A stretch of 55,559 nt of DNA from Rhodobacter sp. (GCA_020250125.1 JADCEL010000096.1:1-55559), one strand, 5' to 3'. Shown: positions 16,383-26,264, numbered from the stretch's first letter. Notes: generated by a model from the sequence alone, not told the origin. Program-made: numbers and translations.

Positions 16383-16583
16383 TCAGCCGATGCGGTCGAT
16401 ATCGCCCCGGCACAGGCCGATGTCATCCAGTTCGCGGTCAGACAGGGCCGAAAGCGCCTTGCGCGTGACGCGGGCGTCGTTCCAGCCTTTCAGCGTCCCC
16501 GGCAGATGGCTGACAAACCGGATGAAGTGGTAGGTCGCGGTCGCACCGAACGGTGCCGGACGGGTGGTTTCAAAGGCGGACAT
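16383..16583 (-). CDS. DUF1127 small protein
   Basis: 66 residues from the ATG at 16583 with AAAGGATC as ribosome site. The C-terminal half is the DUF1127 domain (RKALSALSDRELDDIGLCRGDIDRIG), an Arg-rich helix pair typical of abundant small alphaproteobacterial proteins. Some DUF1127 proteins have been linked to RNA binding and to phosphate or stress physiology; the role here is not known. It stands alone, convergent with prmA. Confidence 0.9.
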   Translation of the reverse strand: MSAFETTRPAPFGATATYHFIRFVSHLPGTLKGWNDARVTRKALSALSDRELDDIGLCRGDIDRIG

Positions 16584-16889
16584 GATCAATGATCCTTTAC
16601 AGATTGCCTGATTTGCGGGCGTTCTTCGCCCTTGCCCGGCGATGTAGCTGTGCTGCAGGTGCAAAGCAAGCCGGGGTCAAAACATGTCGCCCATGCGCGG
16701 CGTGCATGGCTTTCTTCATGATTTTGTCATTGTTTCAAGGGACCTGACAGCGACGTGTCGGTTTCGCGCGCCAACCTGTCGCGATTTGCAGTTGCAGCAT
16801 CGGCCGTGACAGCCGGTGACAAAGCGGCTGGCTGATGTTCCCCATTCGTGCTAACCGGCAAGAAAACCGAAAGGGCGGCAGACAACAGC
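16584..16889. other. Divergent intergenic region, DUF1127 / ruvC
   Basis: 306 bases carrying the upstream regions of the DUF1127 gene (minus) and ruvC (plus). The only signal I recognise is an SOS-box-like sequence at 16837-16851, annotated separately. Confidence 0.6.
16837..16851 (+). promoter_or_regulatory. Near-consensus alphaproteobacterial SOS (LexA) box before ruvC
   Basis: GTTC-cccattc-GTGC matches the alphaproteobacterial LexA site GTTC-N7-GTTC at seven of eight positions and lies 38 bases before the ruvC start. ruv genes are SOS-regulated in many bacteria, which makes it plausible, but a single mismatch site can be chance. Confidence 0.35.
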
Positions 16890-17414
16890 ATGAGGGTTCT
16901 GGGCATTGATCCGGGGTTGCGAAACCTGGGCTGGGGGCTGATCGACGTGGCAGGCGCGCGCCTGTCGCATGTGGCCAATGGCATCTGCCATTCCGATACG
17001 GGCGATCTGGCCGACCGGCTGTTGACCCTGCACGTCCAGCTGACTGACATCGTGCAGCGCTTTGCGCCGCAGGCCGCCGCCGTCGAGCACACCTTTGTCA
17101 ACAAGGATGCCGTGGCCACGCTGAAGCTGGGCCAGGCGCGGGCCATTGCCCTGCTGGTGCCGGCGCAGTTCGGCCTGACGGTGGGGGAATATGCGCCCAA
17201 TGCCGTGAAAAAGACGGTGGTCGGCGTGGGACATGCCGCCAAGGTGCAGGTCGAACATATGGTGCGCCTGCATCTGCCCGGAGTGACGATCACCGGCCCG
17301 GATGCCGCCGATGCGCTGGCGGTTGCGATCTGCCACGCCCATCACCTGCAATCGGCGGGCCGCTTCATGGCCGCAGTCGACCGGGCCGCCCGCCCTGCCG
17401 GGGCAGCCCGATGA
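16890..17414 (+). CDS. ruvC: Holliday junction resolvase RuvC
   Basis: 174 residues from the ATG at 16890. It starts [16 protein letters not shown] with the catalytic Asp7, followed by [22 protein letters not shown] (catalytic Glu) and the C-terminal [15 protein letters not shown] (two further acidic residues). RuvC cleaves Holliday junctions delivered by RuvAB. The stop overlaps the ruvA start by four bases, and ruvB follows. The gene order ruvC-ruvA-ruvB is the standard alphaproteobacterial one. Confidence 0.96.
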   Translation: MRVLGIDPGLRNLGWGLIDVAGARLSHVANGICHSDTGDLADRLLTLHVQLTDIVQRFAPQAAAVEHTFVNKDAVATLKLGQARAIALLVPAQFGLTVGEYAPNAVKKTVVGVGHAAKVQVEHMVRLHLPGVTITGPDAADALAVAICHAHHLQSAGRFMAAVDRAARPAGAAR

Positions 17415-18091
17415 TCGGGCGGCTGTCGGGGCGGCTGGATTACCGCGCGCAGGATCATGTGCTGATCGATGTGCGCGGGGTCGGCTACATCGTTTATGTC
17501 TCGGACCGCACCCTTGCGGCCCTGCCGGGGCCGGGCGGGGCGGTGGCGCTTTATACCGAACTGGTGGTGCGCGAAGACCTGTTGCAGCTCTTCGGCTTTG
17601 CCACCCTGCTGGAAAAGGAATGGCACCGGCTGCTGACCACGGTGCAGGGCATCGGCGCGAAGGCGGGCCTGTCGATTCTGGGGGCGCTTGGCCCCGAAGG
17701 TGTTGCGCGGGCGATCACGCTGGGCGATGCGCGTGCGATCCAGGCCGCGCCCGGCATCGGGCCGAAGCTGGCCCAGCGCGTGGTGCTGGAACTGAAGGCC
17801 AAGGCCCCGTCGGTGATGGCGCAGGGGGTGGCGCTGTCTTCTGCTGCGCTGGGCGATGTGCCGGACCCCGATCCGGTGCCCGCAGCGGCCGCTGACCGGA
17901 AACCGACGGCCCCTTCGGCGGCGCAGAGCCGCGCCGGATTTGCCGCCGACGCCCTTTCGGCCCTGGCCAACCTGGGTTATTCACCGGGGGATGCCGCACA
18001 GGCGGTGGCTTTGGCGGCCGCGGACGCGCCCGAGGCCGATACGCCGGCGCTGATCCGGATGGCGCTGCGGCGGCTGGCCCCGAAAGCCTGA
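17411..18091 (+). CDS. ruvA: Holliday junction branch migration protein RuvA
   Basis: 226 residues. Domain I is an OB fold ([12 protein letters not shown]...[15 protein letters not shown]). Domain II carries helix-hairpin-helix motifs ([31 protein letters not shown]). A proline/alanine-rich linker (~140-180) leads to domain III ([21 protein letters not shown]), which contacts RuvB. It binds four-way junctions as a tetramer. It is translationally coupled to ruvC and followed by a 140-bp gap before ruvB. Confidence 0.95.
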   Translation: MIGRLSGRLDYRAQDHVLIDVRGVGYIVYVSDRTLAALPGPGGAVALYTELVVREDLLQLFGFATLLEKEWHRLLTTVQGIGAKAGLSILGALGPEGVARAITLGDARAIQAAPGIGPKLAQRVVLELKAKAPSVMAQGVALSSAALGDVPDPDPVPAAAADRKPTAPSAAQSRAGFAADALSALANLGYSPGDAAQAVALAAADAPEADTPALIRMALRRLAPKA

Positions 18092-18231
18092 GGGGGGCTG
18101 CCTGCGCCGCCCGCAGGGGGCGACGCGGGCGCGCCACCGCAAAGGTCGGGGCATCGCAGCGGCATCGGGTGCTGGCCGCACCCGTCACGCCGGGCCTTGC
18201 ATCGCGGTGAAAGTTCAGGGAATGTTCCGCC

Positions 18232-19269
18232 ATGACCCCGATCCCACATCCAGACCCCGCCCTGCGCCCGGCACCCTTGCCCGAGGATTCAGACCGCGCC
18301 CTGCGACCCCAGGTGCTGGAAGAGTTCATCGGCCAGGCCGAGGCGCGGGCGAACCTGCGCGTCTTCATCGACAGCGCCCGGATGCGGGGCGAGGCGATGG
18401 ATCATGCCCTGTTTCACGGCCCCCCGGGGCTGGGAAAGACGACGCTGGCACAGATCATGGCGCGCGAGCTTGGCGTCGGGTTCCGGATGACATCGGGGCC
18501 GGTTCTGGCCAGGGCGGGCGATCTGGCCGCAATCCTGACCAATCTGGAACCGCGCGATGTGCTGTTCATCGACGAGATTCACCGCCTGTCGCCGATTGTG
18601 GAAGAAGTGCTTTATCCCGCGATGGAAGACTTCGCGCTGGATCTGGTGATCGGCGAAGGTCCGGCGGCGCGCACGGTGCGGATTGATCTGCAACCCTTCA
18701 CGCTGGTCGGGGCCACGACGCGGCTGGGGCTGCTGACCACCCCGCTGCGCGACCGTTTCGGCATCCCGACCCGGCTGCAATTCTATACCGAGGATGAGCT
18801 GCACGAGATCGTCACGCGCGGTGCGCGCCTGCTGGGGATTGCCGCCGATCCCGAGGGCTGCCGCGAAATTGCCAGACGCGCGCGCGGCACCCCGCGCATT
18901 GCCGGGCGGCTATTGCGGCGGGTGGTGGATTTCGTGCTGGTCGAGGGCGACGGGCGGCTGACGCGGGCGATTGCCGACAGCGCGCTGACCCGGCTTGGCG
19001 TTGATCATCTGGGGCTGGATGGCGCTGACCGGCGCTATCTGACCCTGCTGGCAGAGCATTACGGCGGCGGGCCCGCCGGGGTCGAGACGATTGCCGCCGC
19101 CCTGTCGGAATCGCGCGACGCGATCGAGGAGGTGATCGAGCCCTTCCTGTTGCAGCAGGGGCTGTTGCAGCGCACGCCGCGCGGGCGGATGCTCGCGGCG
19201 CGGGCCTGGCGGCATCTGGGGCTGGAGCCGCCCCGCAGCGGGCCGCAGCCGGACCTGTTCGAAGCCTGA
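18232..19269 (+). CDS. ruvB: Holliday junction branch migration helicase RuvB
   Basis: 345 residues. It begins with the conserved [11 protein letters not shown] region, Walker [13 protein letters not shown], Walker B/DEx[10 protein letters not shown], sensor 1 [11 protein letters not shown], and arginine finger region TPLRDRFGI. The C-terminal winged helix contains [17 protein letters not shown], the family signature. The AAA+ hexamer pumps DNA through the RuvA-bound junction. The 140-bp gap after ruvA has no recognisable promoter, so it may still be in the ruvCA transcript. Confidence 0.96.
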   Translation: MTPIPHPDPALRPAPLPEDSDRALRPQVLEEFIGQAEARANLRVFIDSARMRGEAMDHALFHGPPGLGKTTLAQIMARELGVGFRMTSGPVLARAGDLAAILTNLEPRDVLFIDEIHRLSPIVEEVLYPAMEDFALDLVIGEGPAARTVRIDLQPFTLVGATTRLGLLTTPLRDRFGIPTRLQFYTEDELHEIVTRGARLLGIAADPEGCREIARRARGTPRIAGRLLRRVVDFVLVEGDGRLTRAIADSALTRLGVDHLGLDGADRRYLTLLAEHYGGGPAGVETIAAALSESRDAIEEVIEPFLLQQGLLQRTPRGRMLAARAWRHLGLEPPRSGPQPDLFEA

Positions 19270-19296
19270 CGGCAAGGCGCCTGTGCCGGGCCGGGC

Positions 19297-19362
19297 GGGG
19301 GGGCTGTCTGCCCCCCACGGCCTGCGGCCGTTCCCCCCGAGGATATTTGTGAACAGAAAATG
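19297..19362 (+). repeat. Two hairpins plus conserved 3'-end motif after ruvB
   Basis: Just downstream of ruvB come a GGGGGG/CCCCCC hairpin (19298-19316) and a CGGCC-tgc-GGCCG hairpin (19318-19330). Next is CCCCCGAGGATATTTGTGAA and then CAGAAAATG (to 19362). The last 22 bases recur exactly at 24904-24925 on the other strand. From familiarity with Rhodobacterales genomes, hairpins followed by a GAGGATATTT-A-rich motif recur behind many operons there. It probably acts in transcription termination or 3'-end processing. Confidence 0.55.
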
Positions 19363-19376
19363 CGGGCAGGGCCGGG

Positions 19377-20258
19377 TCAGCGCCGCACCACGTCCTTGTG
19401 GATGATCACATCGGTCTGCGGATAGGCCTGCAGGATGGCGCGGCGCAGGCTGGCACCGATGTCATGTGCCTGGCGCAGGGGCTGGTCGCCGTCCAGTTCG
19501 ATATGCAGGTTGACGAACACGCGGCTGCCCGCCGTCCGGGTCTTCAGATCGTGATAGCCATGCACGCCCGGCCAGCCGGCGGCGATGCGCGCGATGCCTT
19601 CGATCAGTCCGGGGTCCGCACGGCGGTCCATCAGCGCATCGAAGGCCGCCTTGCCGATGCGCACTGCGCCCAAAGCCAGCAGCGCCGCCGCCCCGAGGGC
19701 CACCACAGAATCGATCTGATCCAGCCCGTAGCGTGCCGAAGCCCAGAGCGACAGAAGGGCACCGATGTTCGGCAAAAGATCACCAAGGTAGTGCAGCCGG
19801 TCGGCCTGCACCACGCGGTTGCCCGTGCGCCGGGCCACGCGGCCCTGCCACAGCACCAGTGCCAGCGTCAGCGCGACAGACACCGCCATGACCGCCATGC
19901 CCCGGCCTTCGGCCATCAGCCTGTCCGGCTGCGGCGACACCAGACGCAGGATGGCGGCAGCGGTGATCACGCTGGCCGAGATCAGAACGAAGATCGCCTG
20001 GCCCAGCGCCGCGATGTCCTCGGCCGAGGTGTGGCCGAAGGCGTGATCCTCATCCGGCGGGCGTGCCGCATAAAGGATAGCGGCCATGGCCCCGACCGAA
20101 ACCATCAGGTCCATCGCGGAATCGGCCAGCGAGGCGGCAACCGAAAGCGCCCCCGTTTCGCCCAGCGCCCACAGCTTGAGCAGGACCAGAACGACCGCGA
20201 CCGTGACCGAGGCGGCCGCCGCCGAAAGATTGAGCCGCGTGGTTGGGGGAATCGCCAT
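19377..20258 (-). CDS. Cation diffusion facilitator (FieF/YiiP-like) metal exporter
   Basis: 293 residues from the ATG at 20258, chosen because GGAGA lies seven bases upstream; another ATG is at 20273. Six membrane helices carry the metal-site pairs ADSAMD (D-x3-D) in helix 2 and LHYLGD (H-x3-D) in helix 5, the arrangement of Zn/Fe exporters of the FieF class. The cytoplasmic C-terminal domain (~215-293) has the ferredoxin-like fold with HGYHDLKTRTAGSRVFVNLH. It exports divalent metal by proton antiport across the inner membrane. Confidence 0.9.
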   Translation of the reverse strand: MAIPPTTRLNLSAAAASVTVAVVLVLLKLWALGETGALSVAASLADSAMDLMVSVGAMAAILYAARPPDEDHAFGHTSAEDIAALGQAIFVLISASVITAAAILRLVSPQPDRLMAEGRGMAVMAVSVALTLALVLWQGRVARRTGNRVVQADRLHYLGDLLPNIGALLSLWASARYGLDQIDSVVALGAAALLALGAVRIGKAAFDALMDRRADPGLIEGIARIAAGWPGVHGYHDLKTRTAGSRVFVNLHIELDGDQPLRQAHDIGASLRRAILQAYPQTDVIIHKDVVRR

Positions 20259-20336
20259 GCCCGGTCTCCGCATCGTGACTGCGTCCGGCCTAGACCACCC
20301 GTGCCGCGTGCTGCAAGTGCGACCGTCTCGCAGCGG

Positions 20337-20939
20337 TCATTCGATGGCTTCGTCCTTGTCCACGCCCCAGAGCGCGCCGCTTTGAACCCATCCGCGCTGC
20401 CCGTCGACCGACATCCGGCACCAGCCCGGTTCACACCGCAGGATCCGCCCGATCACGCCCACTTCGGCCTGAAACGCAACCGGCGCATCCGGGTCGGGCA
20501 GGGTCCGGAATTCTGCCATATCCAGCATGACAAGCCCGGTGCGCACCCCCGACAGCAGCGAGTAATGCACCCAGCCGCCGACGCCGTCGGCGTCTTCGAC
20601 GCGCCGCCAGTGTTCAAACTCCGCCGTGATCCGCAACGGCATCCCGGCCCGGGTAAACACCCAGTCGATGCGGTGTGTCAGCCCCGGCCCGCGCCGGGCA
20701 TTGCCCTCGTTGGTCTTGAGCGAGACATAGCGCGGCAGCGGCAGGGTGGTGACACTGCCGCGGCTGGGGTCGCGCGGGGGGGCTGTCGCGCCGGGCACCG
20801 CGCCGGGCACCGCATCCGGTGCCACCGCAACCGGCATCGCTTCGACACCGCCGGGGGCCTTGGGTTCGTCGCCCCTGGCCTGCATGGCCAAGGCCAATAA
20901 CGCCGCCGCAGCCAAGGCTGCCCATCCGGTTCCGGTCAT
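20337..20939 (-). CDS. Secreted SH3-domain protein
   Basis: 200 residues from the ATG at 20939. A signal peptide (GWAALAAAALLALAMQARG) is followed by a Pro/Ala-rich stretch and then two bacterial SH3-like modules. These contain LKTNEGNARRGPGLTHRIDW and VGVIGRILRCEPGWCRMSVD, ending in RGWVQSGALWGV (the typical xGWVxxxxLW). Such proteins are periplasmic and are thought to bind cell-wall peptides. The gene is divergent from the dehydrogenase at 21038, with about 100 bases shared upstream. Confidence 0.85.
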   Translation of the reverse strand: MTGTGWAALAAAALLALAMQARGDEPKAPGGVEAMPVAVAPDAVPGAVPGATAPPRDPSRGSVTTLPLPRYVSLKTNEGNARRGPGLTHRIDWVFTRAGMPLRITAEFEHWRRVEDADGVGGWVHYSLLSGVRTGLVMLDMAEFRTLPDPDAPVAFQAEVGVIGRILRCEPGWCRMSVDGQRGWVQSGALWGVDKDEAIE

Positions 20940-21037
20940 GCTGTTCCGTCCTGCCTCGACCGGGGCTTGTGCCCTGCCCCGCTTCCCGTCACTTTGCCAC
21001 TGCAAGACGTGATTTGAAAGCTTCAGGGAGGGGTTCC

Positions 21038-22024
21038 ATGCCCGCAGCACGCCTGAGTGTTGTCGTGACGCGACGCTTGCCGGATGTCGTGGAGACCCGG
21101 ATGAAAGAGCTGTTCAACGTCGAGTTGCGCGATCCCGACACGCGGATGAGCCGGCAAGAGCTTGCAGCCGCGATGCGGCGCGCCGATGTGCTGGTGCCAA
21201 CGATCACCGACACCATCGATGCGGGTCTTCTGGGACAGGCCGGCGACAAGCTGAAGCTGATCGCCAACTACGGCTCTGGCATCGACCATATCGATGTCGG
21301 CACGGCGCGCCAGCGCGGCATCCTGGTGTCAAACACGCCCGGCGTCGTCACCGATGATACCGCCGACATGGCGCTGGCGCTGATTCTTGCGGTGACGCGG
21401 CGCATTCCCGAAGGGCTGGCGGAAATGCAGGCGGGCAGCTGGCAGGGCTGGTCGCCGATGGCGCATCTGGGCGGGCGCCTTGCCGGGCGGCGGCTGGGCA
21501 TTCTGGGCATGGGCCGGATCGGGCAGGCGGTGGCGCGCCGCGCGCGTGCCTTCGGCATGCAGATTCATTATCACAACCGCAAGCGCCTGCGCCCCGAGAC
21601 CGAGGCCGAGACCGAGGCGACGTACTGGGAAAGCCTCGATCAGATGGTCAGCCGGATGGATATCCTCAGCATCAACTGCCCGCATACCCCGTCGACCTTT
21701 CATCTGATGAACGCGCGGCGGCTGAAGCTGCTGAAACCTTCTGCGGTGATCGTCAACACCTCGCGCGGCGAGGTGATTGACGAAAACGCGCTGACACGCG
21801 GCCTGCGGGCGGGGGATATCGCCGGGGCCGGTCTGGACGTGTTCGAGCATGGGCACGAGGTCAACCCCCGCCTGCGCGAGCTGCCGAACGTGGTCCTGCT
21901 GCCCCATATGGGATCGGCCACGCTGGAAGGGCGGGTGGAGATGGGCGAGAAGGTGATCATCAACATCAAGACCTTCGCCGATGGCCACCGCCCCCCCGAT
22001 CAGGTGGTGCCGGGGATGCTGTAA
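21038..22024 (+). CDS. D-isomer-specific 2-hydroxyacid dehydrogenase (glyoxylate/hydroxypyruvate reductase-like)
   Basis: 328 residues from the ATG at 21038, with a strong GGGAGGGG ribosome site. The fold is that of the D-2-hydroxyacid dehydrogenases: LIANYGSGIDHIDV, NAD(P) motif GILGMGRIGQAVARR (GxGxxG), catalytic Arg in VNTSRGEVID, Glu in DVFEHGHEV, and His in LLPHMGSATLE. A basic NRKRLRP after the second strand suggests NADPH use. The likely substrate is glyoxylate or hydroxypyruvate (GyaR class). A second, unrelated-subgroup enzyme (GhrA type) is encoded at 31477-32415. Confidence 0.9.
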   Translation: MPAARLSVVVTRRLPDVVETRMKELFNVELRDPDTRMSRQELAAAMRRADVLVPTITDTIDAGLLGQAGDKLKLIANYGSGIDHIDVGTARQRGILVSNTPGVVTDDTADMALALILAVTRRIPEGLAEMQAGSWQGWSPMAHLGGRLAGRRLGILGMGRIGQAVARRARAFGMQIHYHNRKRLRPETEAETEATYWESLDQMVSRMDILSINCPHTPSTFHLMNARRLKLLKPSAVIVNTSRGEVIDENALTRGLRAGDIAGAGLDVFEHGHEVNPRLRELPNVVLLPHMGSATLEGRVEMGEKVIINIKTFADGHRPPDQVVPGML

Positions 22025-22151
22025 GGGGCGATCCGCCCGGACCGGATAGGGCCGCCCCCGGGCCCGCCTGCAGGCCACTTACCCCCGTCAGGGCCGCTGC
22101 CGGGGCGAAGCGCTGCGGTCCCTGTCCCGGAAAGGGCCGCGACGGGGCAGA

Positions 22152-22718
22152 TCAGCCCTTCGCCCGTTCCACATAGGAATGATCTTCGGTCGAAATCACC
22201 ACGCGGGTTCCGGCGCCGATATGGGGCGGCACCATCACCCGGATGCCGTTCGAACAGATCGCCGGCTTGTAGGACGAAGACGCGGTCTGTCCCTTGACCA
22301 CCGGTTCCGTCTCGATGATCTCAACGGTCACCTTCTGCGGCAATTCAATGGCAATCGCCACCCCTTCGAACGTCTTGAGCGACACCTTGATCCCGTCGGT
22401 CAGGAACACCTTGTCATCCCCCACCACATCGGGCGACACGGTGATCTGCTCAAAGCTGTTCGGTTCCATGAAATGGAAACCTTCGCCATCCTCATACAGA
22501 AAATCATAGTCGCGGTCATCGACCGAGGCTTTTTCCACCATCTCCGTAGTGCGCCAGCGTTCCGAAACCTTCACCCCGTCCGAGATGCGGCGCATGTCGA
22601 TGCTGGTGGTGGGCGTGCCCTTGCCGGGATGGAAATTCTCGGCCGTCAGAACGACGTAAAGCTTGCCGTCCAGATCGACGACATTTCCCTTGCGCAGGCT
22701 TGAGGCGATGACTTTCAC
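22152..22718 (-). CDS. efp: Translation elongation factor P
   Basis: 188 residues with the three OB-like EF-P domains. The tip loop is [14 protein letters not shown], with the modifiable lysine at position 33 (equivalent to Lys34 of Escherichia coli). The C-terminal signature is [26 protein letters not shown] relieves ribosome stalling at polyproline. It is divergent from epmA (109-bp gap), the enzyme that attaches beta-lysine to that lysine. Gene pairing and loop sequence both support lysylation. Confidence 0.96.
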   Translation of the reverse strand: MKVIASSLRKGNVVDLDGKLYVVLTAENFHPGKGTPTTSIDMRRISDGVKVSERWRTTEMVEKASVDDRDYDFLYEDGEGFHFMEPNSFEQITVSPDVVGDDKVFLTDGIKVSLKTFEGVAIAIELPQKVTVEIIETEPVVKGQTASSSYKPAICSNGIRVMVPPHIGAGTRVVISTEDHSYVERAKG

Positions 22719-22826
22719 GAAAGCTTCCTTGTGGTTGGCTGGCCCGCGCCGTAATCACGGCAGGCCCTTGCGCCGCGTCTAACGCATCCGCGCAGGAATC
22801 TCCAGCCGAAAGCGGACCATCCTGCC

Positions 22827-23894
22827 ATGACCCGAACGCCCCGATCATCCCCCTGGTGGGACGCAGCCCGCCACGCCGACCGCCGCCCGGCGCTGCTGGC
22901 GCGCAACCGCATTCAGGCCGCGATCCGCACCTGGTTCGCAGACCAGGACTTTGTCGAGGTCGATCCCTGCGCGCTTCAGGTCAGTCCGGGGAACGAGGCG
23001 CATCTGCACGGCTTTGCCACCGCCGCCACCGGCAATGACGGCGTGGCGCATCCGATGTTCCTGCACACCTCGCCCGAATTCGCGATGAAAAAGCTGCTGG
23101 CGGCGGGCGAGATGCAGATCTTCGCCTTCGCCCATGTGTGGCGCAACCGCGAACGCGGGCCGCTGCACAGCCCGGAATTCACCATGCTGGAATGGTACCG
23201 CGCCCATGCCACATATGACCGGCTGATGGGGGATTGCGCCCTGCTTCTGCGCCTTGCGGTTCAGGCGGCGGGCAGCGGCCTTTTGCGCTGCCGCGACCGG
23301 ACCTGCGATCCGGCGCTGGAGCCGGAGCGTCTTGGCGTGGCAGAGGCCTTTCAGCGCCATGCGGGGATCGATCTGCTGGCGACGATGGATGCAACGGGCA
23401 CAACCGATGCCGGGGCGCTGGCCGCCGCGCTGCGCCGTCAGGGCATCCGCACCGCGCCGGATGACACCTGGTCCGACATGCTGTCGCGCGTGCTGGTGGA
23501 CCGGGTGGAACCCCGTCTGGGCCAGGGGCGCATGACCGTTCTGGACCGTTATCCGGCGGCCGAAGCCGCCCTGGCGCGCCGGGTGCCCGAAGATGCCCGC
23601 CTGGCAGAACGCTTTGAGCTTTATGCCTGCGGGGTGGAACTTGCCAACGGCTTTGGCGAATTGACCGACCCGGCCGAACAGCGCCGCCGCTTTGCACTGG
23701 AGATGGACGAAAAACAGCGCCTTTACGGCGAACGCTATCCGCTGGACGAGGATTTTCTGGCGGCCCTTGCCCGGATGCCGCCGGCCAGCGGCATTGCCCT
23801 TGGCTTTGACCGCCTGGTGATGCTGGCGACGGGTGCCCCGCGCATTGACGATGTGCTCTGGACCCCAGTTGCGGACCCGTCCGGTCAGACCTGA
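22827..23894 (+). CDS. epmA: EF-P beta-lysine ligase EpmA (GenX/PoxA)
   Basis: 355 residues, a truncated class II lysyl-tRNA synthetase lacking the anticodon-binding domain. Motif 2 is visible as [20 protein letters not shown] and motif 3 as [27 protein letters not shown] and [12 protein letters not shown] are also typical. It activates (R)-beta-lysine and attaches it to EF-P. EpmB, which makes the beta-lysine, is not in this window. The last 10 bases overlap, tail to tail, with the sugar epimerase gene on the other strand. Confidence 0.93.
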   Translation: MTRTPRSSPWWDAARHADRRPALLARNRIQAAIRTWFADQDFVEVDPCALQVSPGNEAHLHGFATAATGNDGVAHPMFLHTSPEFAMKKLLAAGEMQIFAFAHVWRNRERGPLHSPEFTMLEWYRAHATYDRLMGDCALLLRLAVQAAGSGLLRCRDRTCDPALEPERLGVAEAFQRHAGIDLLATMDATGTTDAGALAAALRRQGIRTAPDDTWSDMLSRVLVDRVEPRLGQGRMTVLDRYPAAEAALARRVPEDARLAERFELYACGVELANGFGELTDPAEQRRRFALEMDEKQRLYGERYPLDEDFLAALARMPPASGIALGFDRLVMLATGAPRIDDVLWTPVADPSGQT

Positions 23895-24889
23895 TAGAAT
23901 TCGCGGTACCAGGCGACAAAGCGGCGCACGCCTTCGGTGATGTCCGTCCGGGGCAGGGGGCCGGCAAGATCGCGGATCAGGGTGGCATCGGCCCAGGTCG
24001 CGGGCACATCACCCGGCTGCATCGGCATCATCCGCATGGTCGCGCCTTCGCCCAGGGCTGCCTCGATTGCCTCGACAAAGTCCACAAGGCGCACCGGCGC
24101 ACCATTGCCGATGTTGACAACCCGCCAGGGGGCCACGGGCGAAAGGCTGTCCGCCTCTCCCACCGGCACGGTGCCCGGAACCACAGCGATCAGCCGCACG
24201 ATGCCCTCGATCAGATCATCGACATAGGTAAAGTCGCGCAGCATCTCGCCCTGGTTGTAAACCTCGATCGGCTGGCCCGCCAGGATCGCGCGGGTGAACT
24301 TGAACAGGGCCATATCCGGGCGGCCCCAGGGGCCATAGACGGTGAAAAAGCGGAACACCGTGGTCGGGATGCCATAAAGATGCGCATAGGAATGGGCCAT
24401 GCCTTCGCCCGCCTTCTTGGTGGCGGCGTAAAACGACATCTGGTGATCGGCCCGGTCCGTTTCGGCATAGGGCATCGCCGTATTCGCCCCGTAAACCGAA
24501 GAGGTGGAGGCAATCAGCAGATGCCCCGGCACCAGCGCCCGAGCCGCCTCCAGCACCTCGAAGGTGCCCGCCAGATTGGCCGTCACATAGTCACGCGGTG
24601 CATCAATGGAATGCCGCACCCCGGCCTGCGCCGCCAGATGAATGACCGCATCGGGCCGCACCCCATCCATCAGCGCCGCCATCCGGCCAGGTTCCTCGAC
24701 CAGCCCGGTCACAGCGCGGAACCCCTCGCTTTGTGCCAGCATCGCGTGCCGCCGCTCCTTCAGGCGGACATCGTAATAGGGCGTCATCGCATCCAGCCCG
24801 GTCACCGCCCAGCCATCGGCCAGCAGCCTGCGGCACAGGTGATAGCCAATAAAGCCTGCCGAACCCGTCACCAGCGCCGTGCCTGCCAT
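23885..24889 (-). CDS. NAD-dependent sugar epimerase, UDP-glucuronate 4-epimerase-like
   Basis: 334 residues, extended SDR family: NAD motif [12 protein letters not shown] (GxxGxxG), [13 protein letters not shown], catalytic STSSVYG and YAATKKAGE (YxxxK), and the SDR-e substrate region [19 protein letters not shown]. The [12 protein letters not shown] segment near residue 40 is characteristic of UDP-glucuronate/UDP-galacturonate epimerases. It would supply UDP-galacturonate for envelope polysaccharide. The ATG at 24889 follows GGGGAAAGGG. The gene stands alone, downstream of the conserved motif at 24904-24925. Confidence 0.88.
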   Translation of the reverse strand: MAGTALVTGSAGFIGYHLCRRLLADGWAVTGLDAMTPYYDVRLKERRHAMLAQSEGFRAVTGLVEEPGRMAALMDGVRPDAVIHLAAQAGVRHSIDAPRDYVTANLAGTFEVLEAARALVPGHLLIASTSSVYGANTAMPYAETDRADHQMSFYAATKKAGEGMAHSYAHLYGIPTTVFRFFTVYGPWGRPDMALFKFTRAILAGQPIEVYNQGEMLRDFTYVDDLIEGIVRLIAVVPGTVPVGEADSLSPVAPWRVVNIGNGAPVRLVDFVEAIEAALGEGATMRMMPMQPGDVPATWADATLIRDLAGPLPRTDITEGVRRFVAWYREFYQV

Positions 24890-24903
24890 CCCTTTCCCCT
24901 TAA

Positions 24904-24925
24904 CATTTTCTGTTCACAAATATCC
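24904..24925 (-). repeat. Second copy of the GGATATTTGTGAACAGAAAATG motif
   Basis: On the minus strand this 22-base sequence is identical to the end of the element at 19341-19362, here without the two hairpins. It lies after the end of the four-gene operon whose last stop is at 25005, and just before the epimerase ribosome site. This again fits a mark at a transcript's 3' end. Confidence 0.6.
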
Positions 24926-25004
24926 CACGGGGGTCGCCGGTTGGTGCGCCATTGGTCCAGGTACCAACTGGCGACGGGGTGTGAAACCCCCGCTGCACCA
25001 GAAT

Positions 25005-26264
25005 TCAGAACCGCGACGGCAGACAGGGGGCCAGATCAACCTCTGGCATCCGCCCCGCCACCAGATCGGCCACGATCCGCGCCGTGACCGGGGCCAGCGT
25101 CAGGCCGATATGCCCGTGGCCAAAGGCGTGGATCACCTCTGCCCCGGCGCGCGACGGGCCGATCACGGGCAGGCTGTCGGGCATCGACGGGCGAAATCCC
25201 ATCCAGTCGCGGTCCGGCTCGCCAAGCTGCGGGAAAATCTCCCGCGCGCCCTTGATGATCTGCGCAATCCGGTGCGGCGACGCAGGTGCGCTCAGCCCGC
25301 CCAGTTCCACCGTGCCTGCCGCGCGCAGCCGCCCCGACATCGGGCACAGGTAGAATCCGCGCGCGGCGGGACAGGCGGGCCGCGACAGCAGGGCCCGGTC
25401 CATGTCCCATTCCACATGATAGCCGCGTTCGGTGTCCAAAGGCACCCTGTCGCCCACCTGCCGCGCCAGCCTGCGCGAGTGTGCGCCGGCGGCCAGCACC
25501 ACGCGGCGCGCATGCAGCCGCGTGCCCTGCGCGTGAATGGCCACGCCATTGACCACCCGCTCCAGTACCTCGGCGGCGCGTGGCAAGTGACACACGCCTG
25601 CCGCCTGCACCGCCCCGGTCAGCATCAGCATCATCATCCCGGGGTCGTCCAGAAAGACCGCCTGCGGAAAGAACGCCGCCCCGCCGTCCAGCGGCGGCAG
25701 CATCGGCTCCATCACCGCGATTTCCGACGGGCTGATCATGTCCACCGCAATTCCCAGCGCCCGGCGCTGCGCCATGTCGGCCCCGGCGGCGCGGTAAGCC
25801 GCCCTGGTTCCGTACAGATAAAGGCAGCCGCGACGCTGCAAACTTTCCGGCGCGCCGATGCCGGCCGCCAGGTCTTCCCAGGCCGGTCTGGCCAAAGCCA
25901 ACAGCGCGGCAATCGCCGCCGCGTTGCGCGCCGCGGCAGCGGGCAGGGATTGCGCGGCAAAGCGCAAAAGCCAGGGCGCCAGCGACACCAGTGCGCCGCG
26001 CCGGATCGACAGCGGCGAATTGCGGTTGAACAGCAGCGAGGGCAGGTTGCGCAGCACCGCCGGGGTGCCCACCGGCATCACCGCGTAATCGGCGATGGTG
26101 CCGGCATTGCCGTAAGAGGCCCCCGATCCCGGCATGTCGGGGTCCAGCAGCACCACCTCGTGCCCGTCCTGCGCCAGCCGCAGCGCAATCGTCAGGCCGA
26201 TGACCCCGGCACCGATCACCGCGATGTCGCAGCGGGCATGTCCGGTCATCGGCGCAGCGTCCAT
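25005..26264 (-). CDS. FAD-dependent oxidoreductase, D-amino-acid dehydrogenase (DadA)-like
   Basis: 419 residues, DAO superfamily. An N-terminal Rossmann motif (DIAVIGAGVIGLTIALRLAQ) and a GASYGNAGTIADY FAD-contact segment precede the C-terminal GFRPSMPDSLPVIGPSRA and FGHGHIGLTLAPVTARI. This is the DadA/PuuB/glycine-oxidase pattern. It would oxidise a D-amino acid or a secondary amine. As last gene of a four-gene operon with a glutamine-synthetase-like ligase, it may oxidise a gamma-glutamylated amine (PuuB-like) or the released amino acid. A second in-frame ATG at 26249 (MTGHARCDIAV) is an equally good start. Confidence 0.85.
   Translation of the reverse strand: MDAAPMTGHARCDIAVIGAGVIGLTIALRLAQDGHEVVLLDPDMPGSGASYGNAGTIADYAVMPVGTPAVLRNLPSLLFNRNSPLSIRRGALVSLAPWLLRFAAQSLPAAAARNAAAIAALLALARPAWEDLAAGIGAPESLQRRGCLYLYGTRAAYRAAGADMAQRRALGIAVDMISPSEIAVMEPMLPPLDGGAAFFPQAVFLDDPGMMMLMLTGAVQAAGVCHLPRAAEVLERVVNGVAIHAQGTRLHARRVVLAAGAHSRRLARQVGDRVPLDTERGYHVEWDMDRALLSRPACPAARGFYLCPMSGRLRAAGTVELGGLSAPASPHRIAQIIKGAREIFPQLGEPDRDWMGFRPSMPDSLPVIGPSRAGAEVIHAFGHGHIGLTLAPVTARIVADLVAGRMPEVDLAPCLPSRF

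Noticed and set aside
16711-16760. TTGTCATTG... sequence considered as another Pho box near ruvC
   Set aside because: The second TGTCA half-site is missing at the 11-base spacing.
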